Part shown: positions 25,339 through 35,698 of the stretch, piece after piece | How the letters are laid out: every line of letters starts with the position of its first letter | How positions within the stretch are numbered: the stretch's first letter is position 1 | Assembly: GCA_017416145.1 (NCBI GenBank) | Contig: JAFQDD010000024.1 | Span: forward strand, 1 to 64,000 | Length of the DNA: 64,000 nucleotides | DNA from: Spirochaetaceae bacterium | GTDB taxonomy: Bacteria > Spirochaetota > Spirochaetia > Treponematales > Treponemataceae | Direction of reading: 5' to 3' | Notes under the pieces: model-generated | Told to the model about the DNA's origin: nothing | Databases searched by the model: none | The model's input: only the letters and a program-made list of their open reading frames with translations | Position numbers and translations under genes: made by a program

Positions 25339-26898
25339 TTGGGAAAGATAAAAAAAGACACAAGTTTAAGAAAATCCATTCTCCAAGCATCTATCACTGG
25401 TCAGTTGGTTAGTGATGTAGAAAGGGAAACTGAAACTGGTAAACAACTTTTAGACAGAATTATAGAAGAACGCAATAAAAAACTTCTTGCCGAATGGGAA
25501 GAAAAACTCAAAGAAAATCCAAAGGCTAAAAAGCCTACTCAAATTGTGGCAAGTGAAATAGCAGAAGATGAGATCCCGTTTGAGATTCCAGAAAACTGGT
25601 GTTGGTGTAGATTGGGGGAGATTTGTTACAAGATTGGAGATATAGATCATAAAATGCCAAAAGAAGTGGTAGATGGAATCCCATATATTTCTCCAAGAGA
25701 TTTTACAGAAACAGACATAGATTTTATAAATGCAAAAAAAATATCTCAAGAAGATTTTAATGATTTATCAAAAAAGATGAAACCGAAAAGAGGGGATATT
25801 ATTTTTCCACGTTATGGAACAATTGGTACTGTACGTTTAGTAAATGTAGATTTTAATTTTTTAGTTTCTTATTCATGTTGTACCATAAGTTCAATGCGAA
25901 CTTTTGTGTCAGAAATTTTTATTTTTTATGCATTACAATCAAAACATATAAAAGATGAAATAGAAAAATATATAAATAAAACAACACAACCAAACGTAGG
26001 GTTGGAATCAATAAAACAATTTCTTTTTCCCCTCCCACCACTTGCAGTACAAAATGCCATCGTTGCAAAACTTGAAGAAGTGCTGCCATTGGTTGATGCT
26101 TATGAAAATGTAGTTCTCCAAAAAGAAGAATTAAAAAACGCTCTTCCTGATAAAGTAAAAAAAGCCATTTTGCAAGAAGCAATACAAGGAAAACTTACAG
26201 AGGATTGGCGAAAAACTGCCACAATAGAAGAAACAGGGAAACAGCTTTTAGACAGAATTATAGAAGAACGCAACACAAAACTTCTAGCCGAATGGGAAGA
26301 AGCAAAGAAGAAAAACCCAAAAGCAAAAAAGCCTACTCTCATTGTGGCAAGTGAGATAGATGAAGAAGAGATTCCGTTTGAAGTGCCTGATAGTTGGTGT
26401 TGGTGTAGATTAGGGGATGTGGGTGACTGGAAAGCTGGTTCAACTCCATCTCGTTCAAATCCAAAATTTTATAATGGAAATATTCCTTGGTTAAAAACTG
26501 GTGATTTAACCGATGACTTTGTAGATGTCATTCCAGAATGTATCTCAGAAATAGCTCTCGAATCATGTTCTATAAGATTAAATCCTGTTGGCTCTGTATT
26601 AATTGCAATGTATGGGGCAACAATTGGGAAACTTGGAATCTTGAATATTGAAGCAACAACAAATCAAGCCTGTTGTGCTTGTATCACGCACGAGCCTATA
26701 TCTAATAAATATTTGTTTTATTATTTAATGTCTCAAAAAAAGGCTCTTACAGAAAAAGCAGAAGGTGGAGCCCAACCTAATATTTCAAGAGAAAAGCTTG
26801 TTATTCATCCATTTCCCCTTCCACCACTTGCCGAACAAAAAAAGATTGTAGAAATACTAGAACAGATGTTGCTTTTGTGTGAAAAACTGGGAGGATGA
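25339..26898 (+). CDS. hsdS: Type I restriction enzyme, S (specificity) subunit
   Basis: The HsdS subunit (519 residues) has two target-recognition domains, about residues 85-230 and 355-500. Each is preceded by a conserved helical block (ETGKQLLDRIIEERN...KAKKPT.IVASEI...PFE.P..WCWCRLG) and each ends in a PLPPLA.Q motif. The order helix-TRD1-helix-TRD2 with a short C-terminal helix gives the usual two-fold pseudo-symmetry. The start is a TTG at 25339; no ATG fits, and the first residues LRKSILQASITGQLV match the family start. The duplicated helical blocks share an exact 28-bp DNA match (25448-25475 and 26246-26273). Confidence 0.92.
   Translation: MGKIKKDTSLRKSILQASITGQLVSDVERETETGKQLLDRIIEERNKKLLAEWEEKLKENPKAKKPTQIVASEIAEDEIPFEIPENWCWCRLGEICYKIGDIDHKMPKEVVDGIPYISPRDFTETDIDFINAKKISQEDFNDLSKKMKPKRGDIIFPRYGTIGTVRLVNVDFNFLVSYSCCTISSMRTFVSEIFIFYALQSKHIKDEIEKYINKTTQPNVGLESIKQFLFPLPPLAVQNAIVAKLEEVLPLVDAYENVVLQKEELKNALPDKVKKAILQEAIQGKLTEDWRKTATIEETGKQLLDRIIEERNTKLLAEWEEAKKKNPKAKKPTLIVASEIDEEEIPFEVPDSWCWCRLGDVGDWKAGSTPSRSNPKFYNGNIPWLKTGDLTDDFVDVIPECISEIALESCSIRLNPVGSVLIAMYGATIGKLGILNIEATTNQACCACITHEPISNKYLFYYLMSQKKALTEKAEGGAQPNISREKLVIHPFPLPPLAEQKKIVEILEQMLLLCEKLGG
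25448..26273. repeat. Direct repeat pair within hsdS
   Basis: A roughly 190-bp block is present twice at about 80% identity (from about 25430 and 26228). The longest exact run is 28 bp, at 25448-25475 and 26246-26273. The offset is 798 bp, a multiple of three, so exchange between copies would keep the frame. Confidence 0.85.
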
Positions 26899-27036
26899 GT
26901 AAGAAATGATTTCTAAAACAGAGATTTCATATTTTTTAAGGTTATTTATTAGAAATGGATATGTTCTTGATTTTTCTACTAATAGTTTTGATATTTTCAC
27001 TACAAGTAGTTTTTAAACCCTTGTATTTTCTAAATC

Positions 27037-29352
27037 CTACTTCACTTGAAAACAAATCTTTTCATCATCTGCTAAAAGTTGCTCAATCTGGAGGCTGTTG
27101 TTTAAGGCGGCTTCCATTTTTTGTGAATCGGTTAGAAGATATAGTGTAAAATCTCCTCGATTTAATGGAATGTAAAAATCGAATGGATAGGTAATTTTTT
27201 GTATATCCGCGAATTGTTGTGTATCGTTGTTGAATAAAAGGGCGAAAATTGTTTCTGAGTTGCCACCAATGGCTTCTACTTTGATTTTTTGTTTGGTGAG
27301 GGCTCGTGGGTCAAAGAAAAATACGCTCTCGTTTCTTGGGGTGAGGATTGTTAGATTTTCCCCATTTTGGAAAACTTCTCCGTTTCTGTTTTTTAACCCA
27401 AGCCAATTTCTATAAAGTTCTGGGTACACAAGACCATTTTCTGTGTGCCAAGTACAATATTCTTTTTCTGTGCCAGTTGATATTGGGCTATATTCAAAAA
27501 TCCTTTGTCTACAATATTTTGTGGGAAGTTTTCCAGACAAACTACAGATTTCAACTTTTTCCCATTGATTTGGCGGTGCAAATTGCACGTTTTCTGTACC
27601 TTGTAAATACATTAAAATTTCTTTACAAATGGCAGCTGGAATAGAACTTCCTGTTTTTCCAAGGACTGTTTCTCCGTCAAAGTTTCCCATCCAAACCCCC
27701 ACGGTGTAAAGTGGTGTGGCTCCAAGGGCTGTAATATTTTGATATTGGTTTGCTGTTCCTGTTTTGAAAATCGCATCAAAGCCAGGTTTAAAAACTTCTG
27801 AATATCCAAAACCCAAAGCACGGGAGTTTTCGTCGGATAAAATATCACAAATAAGGGCACTTGTATCATATGAGAAAACTTGTGTGGCTTTTAATTTTAC
27901 ATCAGTTTCAATATCAATATATTGTAAAAAGTTGTTTGGGACATAGTAGCCATTTTTGGGAAAAGTGCTAAAGGCATTTACAAGCTCAAAAAGGCTAACT
28001 TCGGCATTTCCAAGGGCAAGTCCAAGGCCTGGAGTTTGGTTTTCTAAACTTTCAAAGTGCAATTCTCTTAATTTTTCAAGATAAGTTTCCATGCCAAGCT
28101 GATTTAGCAAATATACAGCAGGTACATTTAAGCTAGAAGCCAAAGCAATCCGAAAGCGAATTGGCCCGTTAAAGCGATTGTTAAAGTTTTGTGGGATATA
28201 AAGCTCTGAAAATCCAAAATCCAAAGGAATATCTGGTAAAATTGTAGATGGTGTATAACCTTTTTCCAATGCCAAAGCGTATAAAAATGGTTTCATACTG
28301 GAACCAGGTTGATTTTCTGCAAGTACACCGTCGATTTGGCCTTTTGTACTTTCGTTTGAAAAATCCCCACTTCCAACCCAAGCTAAAATTTGCCCTGTTT
28401 GGGTGTCTGTTACTAAAATTGCTCCGTTTGAAATACGATTATCACGATATTTTTCTAGTTCTTTTGAAAGTAGTTCTTCTGCTAAAAATTGTAATTCCAA
28501 AGAGGCTGACAAAATTATATCTTCTTTTTGATAAATGCCAATTTGATTTTTTTCTTCATTATCAATTAAAAATTGAATGTAGTGGGGCATTAAAAATGGA
28601 TATTCGTAGGTTTTTGCATTTTTTGTGGTTTTAACCAGTGTTTCTTTTGGAATGTTAAAAATCTGACTGGCTCTTTCTGCACAGTTTTCTGGATTTGTAA
28701 GTGGATTATAGCTTTGTGGCCGACGGGGAATTACGGCTAGAGTGTAGATTTCTTCTTGGGTAAGGGATTTTAGGTCTTTTCCGTAGAAGCTTCGGGCGGC
28801 AGTGGAAACGCCTTCGGTGTTGAAGCCAAAAGGCAAGTTGTTTAAATACAGCTCTAAAATCTGGGATTTGGAAAGGCGGAGTTCTAAGCGGAGAGCGTTT
28901 AGGGCTTCTTTGCCTTTTGCCAAAATATTTCGACTAGGGGATGGGCTAATGATTCTTGCAAGTTGCATAGTAATAGTGGAAGCACCGCTGATTGTGGTTT
29001 TGCTTGAAATATTTTGGAATGACGCCCGTAAAACTGAACCAACGTCTATACCGAAATGGCTATAGAAATGCTGATCTTCTGCTTGTATAAAAGCTTTTAT
29101 TATTTCTTCTGGAATATCTTCAAGGGGTGTGTATTCTCTTCTTAGGCCATTTTCTAAAGGAAGAATCTGGATTAAATTGTGGTTGCAATCAAATATCCGT
29201 GTGCTGTATTGTCTTTCTTTCAAAAAAACATCTAGTTCTGGATAGGGCAAAAATCGTAAGAGGAGAATTGGGATTAAAATCAGTAAAATACTGGAAACCA
29301 AAATGATTCCCAGTATTTTTTGTTTTTTATTTAATTGTGTAAAGTGTACCAC
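27037..29352 (-). CDS. pbpC: Penicillin-binding protein 1C (transglycosylase/transpeptidase)
   Basis: A bifunctional class A penicillin-binding protein of 771 residues with one N-terminal membrane anchor (about residues 13-31). The transglycosylase domain contains EDQHFYSHFGIDVGSVLRA with the catalytic Glu. The transpeptidase domain contains PGSSMKP (SxxK), ASSLN (SxN) and KTGTAN (KTG). The C-terminal region is the small BiPBP_C beta domain of the 1C type. It begins at a GTG at 29352 and overlaps the end of the upstream alpha-2-macroglobulin gene by 26 bases, so they are one operon. In bacteria this pair is a known association: the macroglobulin traps proteases while PBP1C repairs the wall. 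Confidence 0.92.
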   Translation of the reverse strand: MVHFTQLNKKQKILGIILVSSILLILIPILLLRFLPYPELDVFLKERQYSTRIFDCNHNLIQILPLENGLRREYTPLEDIPEEIIKAFIQAEDQHFYSHFGIDVGSVLRASFQNISSKTTISGASTITMQLARIISPSPSRNILAKGKEALNALRLELRLSKSQILELYLNNLPFGFNTEGVSTAARSFYGKDLKSLTQEEIYTLAVIPRRPQSYNPLTNPENCAERASQIFNIPKETLVKTTKNAKTYEYPFLMPHYIQFLIDNEEKNQIGIYQKEDIILSASLELQFLAEELLSKELEKYRDNRISNGAILVTDTQTGQILAWVGSGDFSNESTKGQIDGVLAENQPGSSMKPFLYALALEKGYTPSTILPDIPLDFGFSELYIPQNFNNRFNGPIRFRIALASSLNVPAVYLLNQLGMETYLEKLRELHFESLENQTPGLGLALGNAEVSLFELVNAFSTFPKNGYYVPNNFLQYIDIETDVKLKATQVFSYDTSALICDILSDENSRALGFGYSEVFKPGFDAIFKTGTANQYQNITALGATPLYTVGVWMGNFDGETVLGKTGSSIPAAICKEILMYLQGTENVQFAPPNQWEKVEICSLSGKLPTKYCRQRIFEYSPISTGTEKEYCTWHTENGLVYPELYRNWLGLKNRNGEVFQNGENLTILTPRNESVFFFDPRALTKQKIKVEAIGGNSETIFALLFNNDTQQFADIQKITYPFDFYIPLNRGDFTLYLLTDSQKMEAALNNSLQIEQLLADDEKICFQVK

Positions 29353-32300
29353 TGGTGCGTCCGAAAACTTCTGGTTCGTACATACATTCTACACTTACTG
29401 GTGGAGTTGGGAAAACTCCTCGTCTTGTGGCTCTAAACTTAAAGGTTGCAGTTGTGGAGCCAAGTCCAAAATAATCCCAGAAAAATTGAATCTCGTTGTC
29501 TAGGATTGTTTGGTTATCCATAATGTGATAGTAGCTGTACATTCCACCGTAGTATTCATCATAATCATCTGAGAAATATGCTCTGTCACTGGCGTTGTTT
29601 GTATTTTCTGGGCTTGTAACAAAGGTTGCGTCTAAGATTTCTGCTCCAGATGGAATTGGGGCTCGTAATGCAACGTAATCTCTGTTGTGAGTTGAAGAAA
29701 CTTTTATCTCCATTCTGTAAACTTTGCCACTTTCAAGTTCCATAAGTGTAGAATCGCTTGATTCATAGAAGATTTCTTCTCCAGTTTTGTCATCGAACAA
29801 TCTGTAAGTTACAGAAATCCCTTCTTCTCTTGGAATTTGTAGTTCTTCTGGAAGGGCATAACTTAGACTTGCAGTGTAATACAAAGCTCCGTTTCCATTT
29901 TTTGCAAAAGTTAATGGAAGTAGTTCTCCAGCTTTTATGCCTGAAAGTTTTGCTTCACTAAAATTAATGGTTTCTTTCACTGGTTTTGCAGCTGGGCCTT
30001 CAAAAGTGCCGTGGGTTAAGTTTGTGGCTGCAAGTGAAGCTGTGGCTGAAAGATACAAGTTGTCTAAATCACTTGATTTTATAACTTGATAGAAAGCTGA
30101 AATTACGTTTCCTGTGGTTACTGTGTTTGTCCAATATCCATTTTGTTGAGTTTTTAACAAGCTATAAATCAATTTTGTAACCATTTCGTCTTCTGGATTT
30201 AGTTGTACAAAGAAGCTGGTTGCAAGGGCGTAGAACTCTGTTTTTTCATTGTAGAAAGTGTAATATCTACTTGAATTTAGTGGGTTTGTAATATCAACTC
30301 CCCGAGTTTCTGGCCTCATAAATTGTAGCAAGTAGGTTTTTACTTGGTTTACAATGTCTTTTGCTTCTGGATTCACTTTTGCAATTTCTAGAGCTGTTAG
30401 TCCAATATATCCATAAACTGCAAAATCCTCAGATTCTGACATAAGGGATTTTAAGCTAGAAATAGAAACATTTGCTGGATTATTTAGAGCCAAAACGTAA
30501 TTTGTGTAAGCTCTTTGATAATTTGAATACTTATATCCGTACTTGTCTTTTGAGTTTACTAGATTTTTCAAGTAAATTGTAAGTTCTTCAATATTAATTG
30601 GTAAATCACTTGCAGCATATCCTCTTTCTCGTGCAACGGCATAAACATGGGCAACCCGTGAAGAAGCGTAAATATTTGATTTTTGTGATGTTGACCAATA
30701 TCCATATCCCCCACTTGGTAATTGATAATTTTTGATTTCTGAGAAATATGATTTTACAAGAGATTTAATATCTGTGATTTTTTCACTTAAATCCATATTG
30801 AAAACATCAATGTATTCTTCAAAAGTTACAAGTGGTAAAAGTTTACTTGCTCGTTGCTCAATACAGCCATAAGGATAAGAGAAAAGATAATTTACAGCAG
30901 AACCAAGTGGTCCAAGGCGTGTGGCGTCTAATGTTACAGAAATTGAGCCAAGGCCATCTTCTGCAAAACTTGGTATAATTACGTATTCTGTTTCTGACAT
31001 TTCATCTTTGTTTACTGTTCCTGTGGTTGTAACAGTTTCAAAAAGATATGGCTTTTCAATTGTTAGTGGGCAAATAAGTTTTTCATTCAAAATATCAGAT
31101 TTTACAAGAAATTCTGCGTTTACAACTCCAGCTTTTTCTGCGGTAACGTCAAAGTAAACAGAAATTGTTTTGCCAGGTAGCACTGTTACTGTGTGCTCGG
31201 TGGCTCCGTCTACTTGGGCTTTTCCTGGAAGTTTTGTAACCCCATTTTCTGCTGCAATTTCTGTTGGGCTAATCATAGAAAGGGCAACGTTTACTTCGTG
31301 TGGAATTGAGTCTAGGTTTGTTAAAATTACCCCAAGTTCAGAAGTATCTCTTATGCGAAGGCGACGAGGTAAAACTTGTTGTACGTTTATTGGGTTGTTT
31401 ACAGCAAATTCGTCTTCTGAAAGGGCTAAAAGTTCTCCGTTTACACCAAAGGCTGTAACTCTATATGTTGTAAGTGTGTCTGGTACTTTGAATGTAACGG
31501 TTGCATATCCTTCTTCGTCTGTTATCAATTCTGGCACAAAGAGGGCAGTTGGGTTAAAATCCTTTCGTTCGTTTAGCTTATCTCCTTCATCAGAAGAAGC
31601 GTCTCCTCCCGCAAGATTTTTAATCTCGTAGGTAACAGGATCCATCAAATAAGCACGGCTGTCTCCACCTCTTACGTGAAGTTGGAAATTGTATTCATCA
31701 TAGAAAAAGTCTATAGGATTTGGAACGTGATAGTCGATTAAGTCCAAAACTCCTCGGTCAACTGCCATCAAAGTGATTTCTGCATTTGCAAGAGGTTGGC
31801 CGCCCTTTGTGGCACGTACTTTGATTGTGGCTTCTTCCCCAGGTTTGTAAGCAAGTTTTTCTGATTCAATATCAATGGAGAAGGCTTTTACCATTGGATT
31901 AACGTGTAGAGCTGTAACGCCATAATATCCCTTTGGTTTGTCTAGGTCGGTTTCTCCAAATTCGTGGCTTGGTTCTTCTGTGCGAACTGAATATGAAGAA
32001 ACAGAAACGTAGCAAACTGGAAGATAATTTCTTGCAATTGGAATATCAATTGTTGTTACGTTAGAGTCGATATAGCGTAATTCTTCTGTGAAAATGCCTT
32101 CTCTTTCCACGGTAATTAGATAATTTCCCTTTGGAAGTGGGCTTTCTAGCAATAAGGTAGCTGTATCTCCAGGATTATATTGATTTTGATCTGGAGTAAG
32201 TTTTATATCTGTGGAAGAAGAGCCCATTACGTATGATTTTGTGGAACCTGTTGAGAAAAAGTAAAATTCTGTAATAACGTCACGGCCTTCTGAATCTGTG

Positions 32301-35300
32301 GTTGAAAGTCTAAGAGTGTAATATCCAACACCTTTTGGTGTGATAGAAACTTTTCCAGATAGATTTAGTGGAACAGTGGCTGAATATTCTTCAACTTTTT
32401 CTTTTTCGTAGCGAGTATAAACATTTCCGTTAATTCCCTGTTGTTGAACATAGTTCCATTCTTCTTTTTCCAGTGTGATATTTAGTTTTTTATCTTTTCC
32501 TGCAATCGAAGAAAGATTTTTTGCTTCTGTTCCGTCGGTTAGAGCAAGTTTGTAGTTAAAATCAAGCTGAACATCTTTTTTTGCAAATCCTGCTCCCACA
32601 GCTTTTGAAAGTCCCAAGTAAAATGAAGCTGGGTGAACAACTACTGCTCCAGAAGTGCTTATCATTTGATTTGAAGCATCTGTTACGTTGGCAGAAACTC
32701 TGTATCGGTATGGAACACCTTTTATGCTGTTGTCCGTTGTTTCGCAAGAGAGTCGAGCAAAACCTTCTGCATTTAATGTTCCACTTTCTTCATTAATGTA
32801 ACTTCTACTATCGTAAGAGTTTACTGGACCAAACTTGTATCCTTTGAAGGCTAAATCATTAGTAGAAAAGTACCAGCTTTCTTTGTGCCAAGAGGCTTCG
32901 TAATTAGCAGAAGACAAAACCCCTCCTGCAAGATAAGAAGCTTTTAAGTTTGCAGAAATCGGATTTCCTGCAATAATTTGGGTTTGTGGCATTTCTACTG
33001 ATGTTTGGAATTTTAATCGCTCAAAGTAGGCTACAGTAAAATATTCTCTGTGGGTAGAGTTTGAACCTGCTCTTTTGTATTCGATTAGGTAAGTTCCAGG
33101 TTCAATATCCTCTGGAAGAGTAAAACTTCCATAAAATCCCCCAGATTGGGATGTGGTAGTTTCTATGGTGGTGTAAACTGTAGCGTATCGCCAAGAATTA
33201 TCTTTTATGGTGATGGTGGCATTTCCTGTGTATGGAGTAAAGGTTCCAAGTTGTTTTGTTCTGTCTATGCCACGGAATGTAATAGTTTCTCCTGGTTTGT
33301 ATAGTCCTCTATCTGTGAACATAAAAACCATTTCTTTTTCGTCTAGGGCATATTCTGGGTATCTATTTCCTACGCCGTTACGGTTTGTGTAATGAGAAGT
33401 TGGATAAAATGTTACGCAATCATCTTCTGTGGCAACTAAAATCGCTTCTTTAAAATATCTTTGGGCAAACCATTGGGCTGCTTTTGTTGGCTCATATTCT
33501 ATGATTGCAAGACCTTCGTTATTTGTAGTGCCTTCTGCAAAATATTGACCGCCAGTCATTACATCTTCTATAGAAGTTGTTCCATCATATCCGTTGTATA
33601 AATAAACTTTTGCATTTGGCACTGGGCTTCCGTCAGAAAGTCTTGTAACAAGGGCAAGGGTTTTATTTACAGCGTATCTAACTGTAACACCTAAATCTGT
33701 TACTTGAACTGTGGTTTCGTTTTCCCGAGTATAAGTTCTGTCAGATGTTACAGAGCGAGGAACAGTAACTTGTGCCTTAAATCGCACCATTCCTTTTCCG
33801 TTTGAAAGATAGTCATCAAAATCAATGGCTTGATAGATTCGCACATTTTCTGGCTCGGTTGCTAAGTTTTGTAGATTATCTTGGTTTTCAAAGTTCTCAA
33901 AACTTGTCCAAGAATCTAGCGGATTTAGTGTTTTTTCAACGGTGTAAATACCGTTTACAATATTTTGATAAACAAAGGCAAGTCTATGAGGATATTTTGC
34001 TTCTAGAATGTTCATGCCACTTTCTAGAAAGTTTACTGTGGCTTCTGCATTTGGAACTGTAATATCAACTGAAATATCTTTTCCAAGGTTTCTTCCGTAA
34101 ATGTCTTTTAGATTTTTGCTTAAATAAATTGTGTAAGTTGATTTAAAAGTTACAGGCAAACCGTAAATTGTTAAAGTTGAATTGTTGATTTCAATATTTT
34201 CTCGAGTTAATTGGTAATCCAAACTTGTAGAAACATTTTCTAAAATTGTAACAGAATCTAAAGGGTGATTAAAATACAATTTTACAGGATTTGAATATTT
34301 TCCGTGACTTGCAGAAACAGATTCATATCGATATTTAAATGCTGAAACAGTGGAATAACTGGTTTTTGCAGTTCCGTCTACGGTTAATGAAACCCGAGTT
34401 TCTGGCGGAATAATTTGATTTATGTGATATGTTACAGTATCAGCCTTTTCTTGCACAACTGTAAAGGTTGCATTTTTGCCCCCAACAGTTATTACAGATT
34501 TTGCAGCAATTTCATTGGCATTTACAATGTAATTAAATTGAACCCGAAGTTCAGTTGCAGCCATTGGTGGCACTTCTGAACTTGAAAAATACAAATTATT
34601 TTTTCTACTGTAGTTAAAGCCAATATATGTATTTTTGATTTTTAGGGGACTTGCAGTTGTAGAAAACTCTTTTTGTCCAGAAATAGCTTTTCCCTCAACA
34701 GATTTTACAGAATCTAAAACCTTTACAGTATAAACTGTTTGTGGGTTTACAGCTTCGGAGGGAATAAATGTGTATAAACTTGTTCCATTCCAACGGTAAG
34801 TTCCATCTAAATGTGGAGTAATTTCTATAATATCAGAAGATGTTTGTGGTTTTCCAAGAGCGGCGAGGGGAACAATTGGCTCTGAAAACATTACGTAAAA
34901 TTCTGGATTTCTAACAGCAGCAGGAAGTTCTCCCTGAGGTCCCCAAGTTACAACGGTTAAAGGTGCTGAATCACTTGGTGAGATATTTTCTAATGATGAA
35001 TTATTTTGATATCCAGTTTGAGTTTGATTTTCGTAAACTGAATCTGTAGAAATTGGTTTTGCTGTGTTATATTTTGTAAGATATTCGCCAGTTTTTCTAA
35101 GACCTGGAATCACAGATTCTGTATTTGTGGCAGTTGTGGTAACAGAACTGGAAGTGTCTTTTATGCTTGATGTAAAGCTAGTTACGTTTTCAGAAGCAAA
35201 ATTTGCCTCTGGTAAATATGGCGTGTAATCCAAATTAAAAAAGTCTTCTATAGCGATTGCTTTTTCCAAATATGCTTCTGGTGAAATCTCTTTTTCTTGG

Positions 35301-35449
35301 ATTTCTTCAACAACTTCAGAAACTTGGGCTTTTTCTTCGAGAATAACTGGTTCTTCTGTAGCGTTTTTTGATTTTTCACCACAGCCTAAAAATGAAGCGA
35401 TAAAACAAAGGGATAATAAAAGGCATAAAAACTTATTTAACTTTTTCAT
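29327..35449 (-). CDS. Bacterial alpha-2-macroglobulin lipoprotein
   Basis: A very large lipoprotein (2040 residues) with signal sequence and lipobox FLGC (Cys23). It consists of repeated macroglobulin beta domains, a central MG10/bait-like stretch (around residues 1180-1280) and the thioester motif YGCIEQ with Cys1529 and Gln1532. That motif sits in an alpha/alpha-toroid thioester domain, followed by a receptor-binding-like C-terminal domain. The Cys-Gln thioester means it can covalently trap proteases. Residues 35-170 are a Ser/Thr/Glu-rich tether. The Shine-Dalgarno AGAGGTG precedes the ATG. It is coupled to pbpC downstream by an overlap. Confidence 0.93.
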   Translation of the reverse strand: MKKLNKFLCLLLSLCFIASFLGCGEKSKNATEEPVILEEKAQVSEVVEEIQEKEISPEAYLEKAIAIEDFFNLDYTPYLPEANFASENVTSFTSSIKDTSSSVTTTATNTESVIPGLRKTGEYLTKYNTAKPISTDSVYENQTQTGYQNNSSLENISPSDSAPLTVVTWGPQGELPAAVRNPEFYVMFSEPIVPLAALGKPQTSSDIIEITPHLDGTYRWNGTSLYTFIPSEAVNPQTVYTVKVLDSVKSVEGKAISGQKEFSTTASPLKIKNTYIGFNYSRKNNLYFSSSEVPPMAATELRVQFNYIVNANEIAAKSVITVGGKNATFTVVQEKADTVTYHINQIIPPETRVSLTVDGTAKTSYSTVSAFKYRYESVSASHGKYSNPVKLYFNHPLDSVTILENVSTSLDYQLTRENIEINNSTLTIYGLPVTFKSTYTIYLSKNLKDIYGRNLGKDISVDITVPNAEATVNFLESGMNILEAKYPHRLAFVYQNIVNGIYTVEKTLNPLDSWTSFENFENQDNLQNLATEPENVRIYQAIDFDDYLSNGKGMVRFKAQVTVPRSVTSDRTYTRENETTVQVTDLGVTVRYAVNKTLALVTRLSDGSPVPNAKVYLYNGYDGTTSIEDVMTGGQYFAEGTTNNEGLAIIEYEPTKAAQWFAQRYFKEAILVATEDDCVTFYPTSHYTNRNGVGNRYPEYALDEKEMVFMFTDRGLYKPGETITFRGIDRTKQLGTFTPYTGNATITIKDNSWRYATVYTTIETTTSQSGGFYGSFTLPEDIEPGTYLIEYKRAGSNSTHREYFTVAYFERLKFQTSVEMPQTQIIAGNPISANLKASYLAGGVLSSANYEASWHKESWYFSTNDLAFKGYKFGPVNSYDSRSYINEESGTLNAEGFARLSCETTDNSIKGVPYRYRVSANVTDASNQMISTSGAVVVHPASFYLGLSKAVGAGFAKKDVQLDFNYKLALTDGTEAKNLSSIAGKDKKLNITLEKEEWNYVQQQGINGNVYTRYEKEKVEEYSATVPLNLSGKVSITPKGVGYYTLRLSTTDSEGRDVITEFYFFSTGSTKSYVMGSSSTDIKLTPDQNQYNPGDTATLLLESPLPKGNYLITVEREGIFTEELRYIDSNVTTIDIPIARNYLPVCYVSVSSYSVRTEEPSHEFGETDLDKPKGYYGVTALHVNPMVKAFSIDIESEKLAYKPGEEATIKVRATKGGQPLANAEITLMAVDRGVLDLIDYHVPNPIDFFYDEYNFQLHVRGGDSRAYLMDPVTYEIKNLAGGDASSDEGDKLNERKDFNPTALFVPELITDEEGYATVTFKVPDTLTTYRVTAFGVNGELLALSEDEFAVNNPINVQQVLPRRLRIRDTSELGVILTNLDSIPHEVNVALSMISPTEIAAENGVTKLPGKAQVDGATEHTVTVLPGKTISVYFDVTAEKAGVVNAEFLVKSDILNEKLICPLTIEKPYLFETVTTTGTVNKDEMSETEYVIIPSFAEDGLGSISVTLDATRLGPLGSAVNYLFSYPYGCIEQRASKLLPLVTFEEYIDVFNMDLSEKITDIKSLVKSYFSEIKNYQLPSGGYGYWSTSQKSNIYASSRVAHVYAVARERGYAASDLPINIEELTIYLKNLVNSKDKYGYKYSNYQRAYTNYVLALNNPANVSISSLKSLMSESEDFAVYGYIGLTALEIAKVNPEAKDIVNQVKTYLLQFMRPETRGVDITNPLNSSRYYTFYNEKTEFYALATSFFVQLNPEDEMVTKLIYSLLKTQQNGYWTNTVTTGNVISAFYQVIKSSDLDNLYLSATASLAATNLTHGTFEGPAAKPVKETINFSEAKLSGIKAGELLPLTFAKNGNGALYYTASLSYALPEELQIPREEGISVTYRLFDDKTGEEIFYESSDSTLMELESGKVYRMEIKVSSTHNRDYVALRAPIPSGAEILDATFVTSPENTNNASDRAYFSDDYDEYYGGMYSYYHIMDNQTILDNEIQFFWDYFGLGSTTATFKFRATRRGVFPTPPVSVECMYEPEVFGRTSGTLYTIK

Positions 35450-35698
35450 AAAGCACCTCTACGATTTTTTTTTCTAATATTTTCTAATATATAGAATATA
35501 TTTACAATTATGACACTATGCACATCTTTTGTCTATAATTTCACATTTTATATCAAAAAATAAATATTTTTTTAGAATTTTAAATCTTTTAAGAAAGTTT
35601 TAAGATTGCCAAATTATTATTATATTATTGATATGATACAGGTTGAGAAAAACTTGTTCGTTCAAAATTAATACTCACTTTATTTTAAGGATAAAACA

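Noticed and set aside
26955-27149. 64-aa hydrophobic plus-strand reading frame
   Set aside because: More than half overlaps pbpC antisense, and no ribosome-binding site precedes it.
27348-27644. 98-aa and other reading frames inside pbpC, the macroglobulin gene and fliY
   Set aside because: They are opposite-strand or shifted frames of genes with clear domain motifs.
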